DNA of 64,000 bases from Streptomyces canus (GTDB lineage Bacteria; Actinomycetota; Actinomycetes; Streptomycetales; Streptomycetaceae). The translations under genes were made by a program, and so were the position numbers. The stretch spans positions 4,712,001 through 4,776,000 of the forward strand of contig NZ_CP107989.1 in NCBI RefSeq assembly GCF_041435015.1, given 5' to 3'. Below, piece after piece: positions 55,502-62,511 of the stretch (position 1 is the stretch's first letter; each line of letters opens with the position of its first letter). The notes beneath the pieces were generated by a model. It had not been told where the DNA came from. It made no database searches and was given only the letters and a program-made list of their open reading frames with translations.

Positions 55502-56317
55502 ATGACGGAATCTGGCGTACCGGACATACCTGGACCCGTGAATTCCGAACCGACGGAATTCCAACTGGAATTCGCCGATCTTCCGGCGCTACTGCGCGCC
55601 TGGCGCGCGGAGGCCGGCGCGAAGCTCGGCCGCGCGAAGACCCTGCCGCAGAAGGAAGTCGCCTATCGCATGGGCGTCAGTGAGCGCTGGTACCGCGCTC
55701 TGGAGAGCGGGGCTCAGGTCCCGCTCACCCTGGACACCCTCACGCGTCTCGCCGATGCCCTCGCCCTCGGCCCGGACGAACGTACGGCTCTGTACTGGTA
55801 CCGGTTGACCGAAGTCACGGACGAGGACCAGACGCAGCACGACGACGGCAGACTCGCCCGCTTGAAGGAGTTCGTCGATGCGCAAACGGTTTTCCCCGCC
55901 TACCTCATCGACCACGCGTGGAACGTGATGGCGTACAACACGCTCATGGCCGAGTGGTTTCCCTGGGTACGGGAGCCGAGAGCCAATCTCCTGCGCTGGG
56001 TGCTGGAGAATCCGCAATCACGTGAACAAATAGTGGATTGGAAGCAACAGGCTTCGCTGTACCTCGCCCAATTGAGGTTCGCACTGGTCCGGCGTCCGGA
56101 CGATCCGACGCTCAAACAATCGCTGACCAGCGTATTACGCGATCCTGCGTGCCAGGAGCTGTGGGATACCGGACCACGCATCATCGCGTTTCGGCAGGGC
56201 GGCCGGTTCCGCCTCACACTCCCCCATGTTTCGCAGACCGAGTTGGTTGTCACCGCCCAAGTCCTCCTCCCCGCTTACCGCCCAGGGGCCCGCTTGGTGG
56301 CACTGATGCCGACGTAA
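55502..56317 (+). CDS. XRE-family regulator with MmyB-like ligand domain
   Basis: A 271-residue transcription regulator. The N-terminal helix-turn-helix (about residues 40-95) has LPQKEVAYRMGVSERWYRALESG. The C-terminal 160 residues (NVMAYNTLMAEWFPWVREPRAN; LVVTAQVLLPAYRPGARL) resemble the ligand-binding domain of MmyB-type regulators, which act in methylenomycin control. Start ATG 55502 has GGGGG upstream. It is divergent from KAS II and is followed by the LuxR-type gene after 235 bases. It may sense a cluster product or precursor. Confidence 0.88.
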   Translation: MTESGVPDIPGPVNSEPTEFQLEFADLPALLRAWRAEAGAKLGRAKTLPQKEVAYRMGVSERWYRALESGAQVPLTLDTLTRLADALALGPDERTALYWYRLTEVTDEDQTQHDDGRLARLKEFVDAQTVFPAYLIDHAWNVMAYNTLMAEWFPWVREPRANLLRWVLENPQSREQIVDWKQQASLYLAQLRFALVRRPDDPTLKQSLTSVLRDPACQELWDTGPRIIAFRQGGRFRLTLPHVSQTELVVTAQVLLPAYRPGARLVALMPT

Positions 56318-56362
56318 TGGCGAGCTCCCCGAGGTCACTCTACACAGAAAGCCTTTGCTGAG

Positions 56363-56411
56363 AAGCGGCAAGTTTTTACCGCTTGACAAGCCTTCAGCAC
56401 GCCTGCAATCT
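56363..56411 (+). promoter_or_regulatory. candidate promoter and operator of the LuxR-type gene
   Basis: TTGACA at 56383-56388 is a perfect -35; 17 bases on, CAATCT (56406-56411) is a weak -10. AAGCGG (56363-56368) and CCGCTT (56379-56384) form an inverted repeat that overlaps the -35, a suitable place for a repressor. The stretch is AT-rich compared with its surroundings. Confidence 0.45.
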
Positions 56412-56552
56412 CGGCCCGAGACCAGCACAAGCAGCCGGGCACGGCGGTCTTCGTCGGCGATGCCCTTAAGTACGGGGGAGGATACATTCGTGTTACATGC
56501 GGCCAAGACTTGCGCGAGATCCGAATATCGGTCACGCGACGGGAGTGGCGCC

Positions 56553-57239
56553 ATGGAAAACCACGTGCTGCGCGGCACGGACACCGCCCGGACGACACTG
56601 CAGCCGCTGACCGACTCCGACGCGTTGGCGGATCTGCTGGGCACCCTGCGCGGCCACAGGGTGCGGGAGTTACGCCTCGCACTGCCCCGCCGGCCCTACG
56701 ACCGCCATGTCAGGGAGCAGGCGGTGCGGCTGAGCGCCGAACTCGCGGGCCGCGGAGCGCAGGTGCGCGTCCTGCACCTCAGGGACGACAGCCGGGATCC
56801 CGCCTACGCCGACGACACCCGGCGGATCGCCGCGGCAGGTGCGCGGATGCGGGCGCTGCCGCACCTGCCGGTGTGGATGGCCGTCGCCGACCGGGACCTC
56901 GCGATCGTGCCGCCGGATCCCGGGCTGGGCGATTCCTCGGCGACGCTGCTGCGGGGGCGCGTGCTGGTGGGGGCGTACCAGGCACTCTTCGACCAGGTCT
57001 GGGCGCGCTCCGCCCCGCCACCCGGGGCGCCGGCCGGGGCGGAGCGGGACGTGCTGAACGAGCGGGAGCGGGAGGCGCTGGTGCTCCTCACCGCGGGGCT
57101 GACCGACGAGGGCATCTCCCGGCGGACCGGCCTTTCGGTACGTACGATCCGCCGGACCGTCGCGGGAGTGATGGCCAAGTTGGGCGCCCAGAGCCGCTTC
57201 CAGGCGGGAGCCGAGGCGGTCCGTCGGCAGTGGATCTGA
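56553..57239 (+). CDS. LuxR-family regulator
   Basis: A 228-residue regulator with a C-terminal LuxR-type helix-turn-helix (LNEREREALVLLTAGLTDEG and LSVRTIRRTVAGVMAKLGA). The N-terminal 150 residues have no receiver or ATPase motifs; they resemble the small stand-alone regulators near secondary-metabolite genes. ATG at 56553 has GGGAG 8 bases upstream; an upstream in-frame extension from 56355 is serine/arginine-rich and unlikely. It is convergent with the aldo-keto reductase gene. Confidence 0.85.
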   Translation: MENHVLRGTDTARTTLQPLTDSDALADLLGTLRGHRVRELRLALPRRPYDRHVREQAVRLSAELAGRGAQVRVLHLRDDSRDPAYADDTRRIAAAGARMRALPHLPVWMAVADRDLAIVPPDPGLGDSSATLLRGRVLVGAYQALFDQVWARSAPPPGAPAGAERDVLNEREREALVLLTAGLTDEGISRRTGLSVRTIRRTVAGVMAKLGAQSRFQAGAEAVRRQWI

Positions 57240-57449
57240 CACCGGCCGATCGGAGGCGGCCCGCCGGCACGGGACCGCTTCGGACCGGCGGGAAGCGCCT
57301 GCCGCCGAGGACAGGCTCGGGCCGAGCCGGAGGCATCCGCCGGCAGCGGACCGACCCGTCGGCAACGGACCGACTTGGACTGGACGGAGCAACCCGCCGC
57401 CCGACCGACTGCTGCCTCAGCGCCGTGACCGAGCCGCGGAGTCCCGCGC

Positions 57450-58436
57450 CTACAGTCCCGTCCGCGCCAAGTCCCCGTCCGCGTACCGTTCTCCGGTCGG
57501 CGGGGTCAGGGCGTCGAGTTGGGCGAGCTGGTCCGGGGTCAGGGTGACGGCGTCCGCGGCGGCGTTCTCCTCGACGCGGGTCACCCGCTTGGTACCGGGA
57601 ATCGGGACGATGTCGTCTCCCTGCGCCAACAGCCAGGCCAGCGCCACCTGGGCGGGCGTGGCACCCGCCACCGCCGCGACGGCCTCCACCTCGTCGACCA
57701 TCCGCAGGTTCCGCTCGAAGTTCCCCTCGGCGAACCGGGGTGTGGTCAGCCGGAAGTCACCCGGGTCGAGCTCCCTGGTGGAGCGGATCGCCCCGGTGAG
57801 GAACCCGCGGCCGAGCGGAGAGTAGGCGACCAGCCCGATGCCCAGTTCACGGAAGACCGGCAGAAGCGATTCGGCGGGCTCCCGGGACCACAGCGAGTAC
57901 TCGGTCTGCACGGCGGACACCGGGTGGACCGCGTGCGCGCGCCTGATCGTGTCCACGCCGGCCTCGGAGAGCCCGATGTGCCGTACCTTCCCCTCCCGCA
58001 CCAGCTCTGCCAGCGCGCCCACCGTGTCCTCGATCGGCGTGTTCGGGTCGACGCGGTGCTGGTAGCAGAGGTCGATGCGGTCCGTACCCAGCCGCCTGAG
58101 GGAACCCTCGACCGCCTTGCGCACATTGGCCGGTGAGCTGTCGATCACGTTGGGCCCCGCACCGTCGTGCGAGACGAGACCGAACTTCGTGGCGATGACG
58201 ACCTCGTCACGCCGCCCGGCGACCGCCCGGCCGAGGAGCTCCTCATTCACGAACGGACCGTAGATCTCGGCGGTGTCGAGGAAGTCGACGCCGAGGTCGA
58301 GCGCCCGCCGCACGGTGCGTACCGCCTCCTCCTCGTCGCTGCCCGCTCCCGTGTAGTAGTCGGACATCGTCATGGCACCCAGGCCTATGCGTGACACGTC
58401 GAGCCCGCCGAGCGAAACGCGCTGCACTGCGACCAC
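57450..58436 (-). CDS. aldo/keto reductase
   Basis: A 328-residue NADPH-dependent reductase. The catalytic tetrad is visible: Asp and Tyr in [11 protein letters not shown], Lys in VIATKFG, and His in LCYQHRVD; the cofactor region ([14 protein letters not shown]) is intact. It fits the AKR13/YakC group. GTG at 58436 follows GGAAGGGA; GTG 58427 and ATG 58463 are alternatives. It is divergent from the thioesterase-AvrD operon and may reduce a ketone in the cluster pathway, though a general metabolic role is also possible. Confidence 0.88.
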   Translation of the reverse strand: MVAVQRVSLGGLDVSRIGLGAMTMSDYYTGAGSDEEEAVRTVRRALDLGVDFLDTAEIYGPFVNEELLGRAVAGRRDEVVIATKFGLVSHDGAGPNVIDSSPANVRKAVEGSLRRLGTDRIDLCYQHRVDPNTPIEDTVGALAELVREGKVRHIGLSEAGVDTIRRAHAVHPVSAVQTEYSLWSREPAESLLPVFRELGIGLVAYSPLGRGFLTGAIRSTRELDPGDFRLTTPRFAEGNFERNLRMVDEVEAVAAVAGATPAQVALAWLLAQGDDIVPIPGTKRVTRVEENAAADAVTLTPDQLAQLDALTPPTGERYADGDLARTGL

Positions 58437-58667
58437 GCTCCCTTCCTGTTCCGTCAACTTCACTTACACCCAAGCACAGTCGGGCGTGCGCACCGAATCA
58501 TTCTCAGGTTTCTGGCAGGTTACTGCCGATGAACAAGGTTTCCGAATTCGGGGAAGGGTGTGGCCGTCATGGCAGCAACAGGCCATGAGCCTTTCGGTCA
58601 TCGGGTCCCCGTGTTTGACTCGTATCGGCCCGCCGGTGCGGTGCCGCGAAAACAGACGGAGACTGTA

Positions 58668-59162
58668 ATGCCGAACATGATGCTCGGGCCCATGCAGGTC
58701 GACGGATCATTCGAGAAAGAGCAATTAACCCGGTGCATGGGTATTGAAATCGTCACCTGTGAACCGGGACTTGTGGTGGGCACCATGCCCGTTTCTGGAA
58801 ACCGTCAGCCGGTGGGAATTCTGCACGGCGGCGCCAACGCGGTGCTCGCCGAGACCCTCGGTTCCGTCGCCGCCTTCCTGTACGCGGGCCCCGGCGGCAA
58901 CGCGGTGGGCGTCGACCTGTCCTGCACCCACCACCGCTGGGTCTCCTCGGGGACCGTCACCGGAGTGTGCCGGCCCCTCAACGAGCGGCTGTCCGTGGCC
59001 TCGTACGAGATCGTCGTCACCGACGACTCGGGACACCGGACCTGCACGGCCCGGCTCACGTGCGCCATCCGGCGCGGTGGTGGCCGCGGGCGCCCCGGCA
59101 CGCGTACGGCATCCGCCCGGCAGACCTCACCGGCAGACACCCGACGATCGGAGCACCGATGA
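58668..59162 (+). CDS. hotdog-fold thioesterase, PaaI type
   Basis: A 164-residue acyl-thioesterase-like protein. GILHGGANAVLAETLGSVAA is the PaaI/4HBT active-site helix, and SCTHHRWVSSGTVTGVCRPL supplies the other strand. The first gene of the seven-gene operon, it may release or edit an acyl chain from ACP or CoA. The chosen ATG 58668 follows GGAG; the frame continues upstream to 58560 but lacks conserved sequence. The tail is Arg/Thr/Ser-rich. Its stop overlaps the AvrD-like start (ATGA). Confidence 0.85.
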   Translation: MPNMMLGPMQVDGSFEKEQLTRCMGIEIVTCEPGLVVGTMPVSGNRQPVGILHGGANAVLAETLGSVAAFLYAGPGGNAVGVDLSCTHHRWVSSGTVTGVCRPLNERLSVASYEIVVTDDSGHRTCTARLTCAIRRGGGRGRPGTRTASARQTSPADTRRSEHR

Positions 59163-60181
59163 CCACGAGTTCAGCGCGGACCGTGCTGGCGTCCGTCGAC
59201 GACCACCTGGGCCCCGCCGAGCAGCGCTTCTTCGGCCGCGGCTTCCGCCGGGTCGGCTACGACATCGGCGCCACCCACCTCGCCCGCACCGCGGCCGGCA
59301 CCCTCCTGGTGCGTTCCTCGGTGGGCGTCCACTACTCGGCCGACTGGTCGAAGAAGGCGGCGGGCACCGATCTGCGCCCGCACTTCAGCACCGTCGACGG
59401 GATCGTCATCGCCGCCCAACTGGCCGAGGCATGCCTGAGCGATACCGGAGCGGACCTACGGGACGCCTGGCTGCGCAAGGTGCGGATAACGGCCGGCGCC
59501 AACCCGCAGGAGGATCTCGGCCGGCTTCCGGCCGAGGCGACGCTGCGCCGCACCGACCCGGTGCCCCAGGACTCCTCCAGGGCGGTGTCCGTGGTGGACT
59601 GCGCCGTCGGCACCATGCGCCTGCGCTGTGAAGTCGAGCACGCGCACGCCCCCGCGCCCGCCCGCCCCGTGCCCGAGGAGCGCACGCACCCCGGCCTGGA
59701 CGCACTTCTCGGTCCCGCGGCGAACCGTTACTTCGGCGTCGGCTTCACCTCCCGGCGGCAGTACGTCCGTGACGTGGAGGTGGACCACCGGACCCTGAGC
59801 GCCGTCGCCACCCTGACCGTCGCCCAGGAGGACGGGGCACCCGTGCCCACCGCCGGGCTGGAGGGCGCGCACCAGCCGTCGGCGTCGGTGATCGACGCCT
59901 TCGTGACGGCCCTTCAGCTGGCCCAGATCATGCTGTACGACCTCGACGGCATGCGCCGCCAGGACAGCGACACCCTTTGGATGCGACAGACCACGCTCAC
60001 CGCCTCCCGCCCGGACCGGCCCGCCGAAGGAATCCCGGTGAGCACCCGGCTGGACGATCCCGGTCTGCTGCGCATGGGCGGCGACACCTGGCGCACACTG
60101 GACGTCGTCGCCGAACTCGCCGGCCTCCATGTGCGGTCCGCGCTGGCGCACCGGCTCCCGGAAGGGACGGCGGTGGCATGA
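59159..60181 (+). CDS. AvrD-family protein (syringolide-type biosynthesis)
   Basis: A 340-residue protein that I assign to the AvrD family from recalled motifs. It is an internal duplication: LGPAEQRFFGRGF at residues 17-29 and LGPAANRYFGVGF near 183-195, each followed by FSTVDGIVIAAQLAEACL and SVIDAFVTALQLAQIML. Each half resembles a hotdog fold, as in AfsA-type enzymes. In Pseudomonas syringae, AvrD makes syringolides from a beta-ketoacyl chain and a pentulose. Here it overlaps the thioesterase stop and the KAS III start (both ATGA), so all three are co-translated. A distant AfsA-like role is the main alternative. Confidence 0.65.
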   Translation: MTTSSARTVLASVDDHLGPAEQRFFGRGFRRVGYDIGATHLARTAAGTLLVRSSVGVHYSADWSKKAAGTDLRPHFSTVDGIVIAAQLAEACLSDTGADLRDAWLRKVRITAGANPQEDLGRLPAEATLRRTDPVPQDSSRAVSVVDCAVGTMRLRCEVEHAHAPAPARPVPEERTHPGLDALLGPAANRYFGVGFTSRRQYVRDVEVDHRTLSAVATLTVAQEDGAPVPTAGLEGAHQPSASVIDAFVTALQLAQIMLYDLDGMRRQDSDTLWMRQTTLTASRPDRPAEGIPVSTRLDDPGLLRMGGDTWRTLDVVAELAGLHVRSALAHRLPEGTAVA

Positions 60182-61179
60182 GCCGGGCAGCGGTACTCGC
60201 CGGCGTGGGCGGTTACGTGCCTCCGCGCGTGGTGACCAACGACGAACTCGCCCAGCGTCTCGACACCTCCGACAACTGGATCCGCACCCGGACCGGAATC
60301 GCGCGGCGTCATGTCGTCGACGCGGGCACGACCACCGGCGACCTGGCCGTCGAGGCCGGTCTGCGGGCGTTGAAGAACGCGGATGCGGACGGCGCCGACC
60401 TGGTGATCGTCGCCACCACCACACCCGACCGCCCCTGCCCGGCGACCGCCCCGGCCGTCGCCGCCCGCATGGGTCTGACCGACGTACCGGCGTACGACGT
60501 GGCAGCCGTGTGCTCCGGTTTCGTCTACGGTCTCCAGGCCGGCTCGGCCGCCGTGACCGCGGGATTCGCCGAGCGGGTCCTGGTCATCGGCGCCGAGTCC
60601 TTCAGCACGATCCTGGACCCCGCCGACCGCACCACCTCCGTCATCTTCGGCGACGGCGCGGGCGCGGTGCTGCTGCGGGCCGGCGAGCGCGGCGAGCCCG
60701 GTGCGGTGCTGGACGTGCACCTCGGCAGCGACGGCTCGATGGCCGACCTGATCACGGTGCGCGGTGGCGGCAGCGAGGAGCGGTCCCGGGGCGGGCAGCC
60801 GCGACCCGAGGACCGGTACTTCCGGATGGACGGGAAGTCCGTGTTCTTCGCGGCCGTGCGCCGCATGGCGGAGTCCTCGCGCACGGTGCTGGCCCGCACG
60901 GGCTGGGAGCTCGCCGACGTGGACCGGCTGGTGGGCCATCAGGCGAACACGCGCATCCTCCACGCCGTCGCCGACCAGCTCGGCCTGCCGCCCGAGCGGG
61001 CGGTGCTGAACATCGAGCGCGTCGGCAACACCTCCGCCGCCTCCATCCCGCTCGCCCTCGCCGACGCCATGACCGACGGCACGCTGACGGCGGGCGACCG
61101 AGTGCTGCTGACCGCCTTCGGCGGCGGCGCGACCTGGGGCTCGGCCACGCTGACCTGGCCGGATCTGCCGGTCGGCTGA
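60178..61179 (+). CDS. beta-ketoacyl-ACP synthase III (KAS III)
   Basis: A 333-residue FabH-like condensing enzyme. Catalytic triad: Cys112 in AAVCSGF, His254 in GHQANTR, Asn284 in GNTSAAS. The usual FabH length and PDRPCPATAP loop are present. It starts acyl chains from acyl-CoA and malonyl-ACP. Its start overlaps the AvrD-like stop, and the acyl carrier protein gene follows after 54 bases, so the two most likely share a transcript. In this cluster it could make the beta-ketoacyl unit that AvrD condenses. Confidence 0.94.
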   Translation: MSRAAVLAGVGGYVPPRVVTNDELAQRLDTSDNWIRTRTGIARRHVVDAGTTTGDLAVEAGLRALKNADADGADLVIVATTTPDRPCPATAPAVAARMGLTDVPAYDVAAVCSGFVYGLQAGSAAVTAGFAERVLVIGAESFSTILDPADRTTSVIFGDGAGAVLLRAGERGEPGAVLDVHLGSDGSMADLITVRGGGSEERSRGGQPRPEDRYFRMDGKSVFFAAVRRMAESSRTVLARTGWELADVDRLVGHQANTRILHAVADQLGLPPERAVLNIERVGNTSAASIPLALADAMTDGTLTAGDRVLLTAFGGGATWGSATLTWPDLPVG

Positions 61180-61233
61180 ACCAGCCCCTTCCACCATCAA
61201 AGCCCTTCTCTCCATGAACAGTTGAGGTGACCC

Positions 61234-61497
61234 ATGACCGGTTCCGTGACCACGATGATCATCGACATTCTCACCGGCAAGTTCGAGATACCGGCGGAGG
61301 ACGTGTCCCAGGGCACCGTCTTCGAGGACCTGGCGGTGGACTCCCTGGCCCTGCTGGAGATGTCGCTGATCCTGGAGAAGCGGCTCGGCGTCTCCATCGA
61401 GGAGGGCGTACTGACCGCTCAGCAGACCGTCGACGAGGCCGCCCGTGTGGTCGAGTCCCTCGGCGCTCCGGCGGTCGCCGGGCCGACCGCGGCCTGA
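61234..61497 (+). CDS. acyl carrier protein
   Basis: An 87-residue ACP. The phosphopantetheine site is Ser37 in LAVDSLALLEM. It carries the growing acyl chain for the KAS III and KAS II enzymes. It is not the usual fatty-acid ACP position, since no fabD or fabF sits beside it. ATG at 61234 has GAGGTG upstream. The C-terminus is an alanine/proline-rich extension. Confidence 0.95.
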   Translation: MTGSVTTMIIDILTGKFEIPAEDVSQGTVFEDLAVDSLALLEMSLILEKRLGVSIEEGVLTAQQTVDEAARVVESLGAPAVAGPTAA

Positions 61498-61519
61498 GCG
61501 CACGGCACTGGCCACCGTC

Positions 61520-62218
61520 ATGCGTCTCGTGCTGCTCCGCCACGGAGAGACAGACCGCAACACCGCGGACCGGTTCCAGGCACAGGCCGACATCCCGCTG
61601 AACGAGACGGGCGTACGGCAGGCGCAGCAGGTCGCCCGCTCGCTGCGTCCGGGCGCCTGGGCCGCGGTGTACTCTTCGCCGCTGTCCCGGGCCGCCCGGA
61701 CCGCCGCGTACTGCGCGGGCCGGCTCGGTGTGCCCCACCTGCGCCTCGACGGACTGCGCGAGCGGCATCTGGGTGCCCTCGACGGCCAGGACCGCGCGGA
61801 GTTCGCCCGGCAGCACCCGCGCACCATGCGGCGGCTGCTCACCGACCCCGCCTACGCCCCAGCCGGCGGCGAGACCGGCCACGCGGCGCTCTCCCGCTTC
61901 GCCACGGCCCTGCGCACCATCGTGGAAGCCGACCAGGGGGTTTCACCCCGGCTGCCCGTCCTCGTCGTCACCCACGGCGGAGTGCTGAACCTGCTCACCC
62001 GGGCCCTGGCCTCCGCCGTGGAGGCGCCCAGGGTCCTGGTCGGCACCTGCGCCGCCGTCTGTCTCGACACCGGGCGCATGCCCGAGGGGCACCCGGCTGC
62101 CGCACTGCGCCGGTGGAACGTCGCGCCGCACGAGTGCGAGAGCGCCTCCGCCCCCGTGCACGCCCTTCCCTTCGTCGGCCTCGACGAACTCATCACCAAG
62201 GAAGAGACCCGTACATGA
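61520..62218 (+). CDS. histidine phosphatase family protein
   Basis: A 232-residue phosphoglycerate-mutase-like phosphatase. The active-site LRHGETDRN has the phospho-accepting His, and LVVTHGGVL has the second His; the RxxG/Glu positions (LRERHLGALDGQ) fit. The ATG at 61520 has a weak ribosome site. The gene follows the ACP gene after 22 bases and overlaps the ABM gene start (ATGA). In an AvrD/AfsA-like route, a phosphorylated intermediate would need dephosphorylation, which this enzyme could perform. Confidence 0.85.
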   Translation: MRLVLLRHGETDRNTADRFQAQADIPLNETGVRQAQQVARSLRPGAWAAVYSSPLSRAARTAAYCAGRLGVPHLRLDGLRERHLGALDGQDRAEFARQHPRTMRRLLTDPAYAPAGGETGHAALSRFATALRTIVEADQGVSPRLPVLVVTHGGVLNLLTRALASAVEAPRVLVGTCAAVCLDTGRMPEGHPAAALRRWNVAPHECESASAPVHALPFVGLDELITKEETRT

Positions 62219-62508
62219 GCATCGAGATCACCGTCCTCTTCGACGTCGTACCGGACCGGATGGAGCAGGTCACCGCCGCTTTCCGGGAGTTGTGTGCCGC
62301 GACCCGGCAGGAGGAGGGAGCCCTGCGGTTCGACGCCTGCCTGTCCGAGGAGCACGAGAACGTGGTCGTGCTGGTCGAGGACTGGGCCGACCAGACGGCC
62401 ATCGACCTGCACATGAAGCAGGAGTACGTCGCCGACTTCCTCACAAAGGTCGACGGCGCGTATCTCCGGGCGCCGTACGTCCACCGCCTGCGTCCCCTCG
62501 ACGCCTGA
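62215..62508 (+). CDS. antibiotic biosynthesis monooxygenase (ABM) domain protein
   Basis: A 97-residue single ABM domain (FDVVPDRMEQVTAAFREL; EEGALRFDACLSEEH; VVVLVEDWADQTAIDLH). Such proteins form small dimers that act as cofactor-independent monooxygenases or as isomerases and cyclases on polyketides. The start overlaps the phosphatase stop (ATGA). The FAD hydroxylase gene begins 3 bases after its stop, which suggests that both act on one aromatic or polyketide intermediate. Confidence 0.87.
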   Translation: MSIEITVLFDVVPDRMEQVTAAFRELCAATRQEEGALRFDACLSEEHENVVVLVEDWADQTAIDLHMKQEYVADFLTKVDGAYLRAPYVHRLRPLDA

Positions 62509-62511
62509 GCG

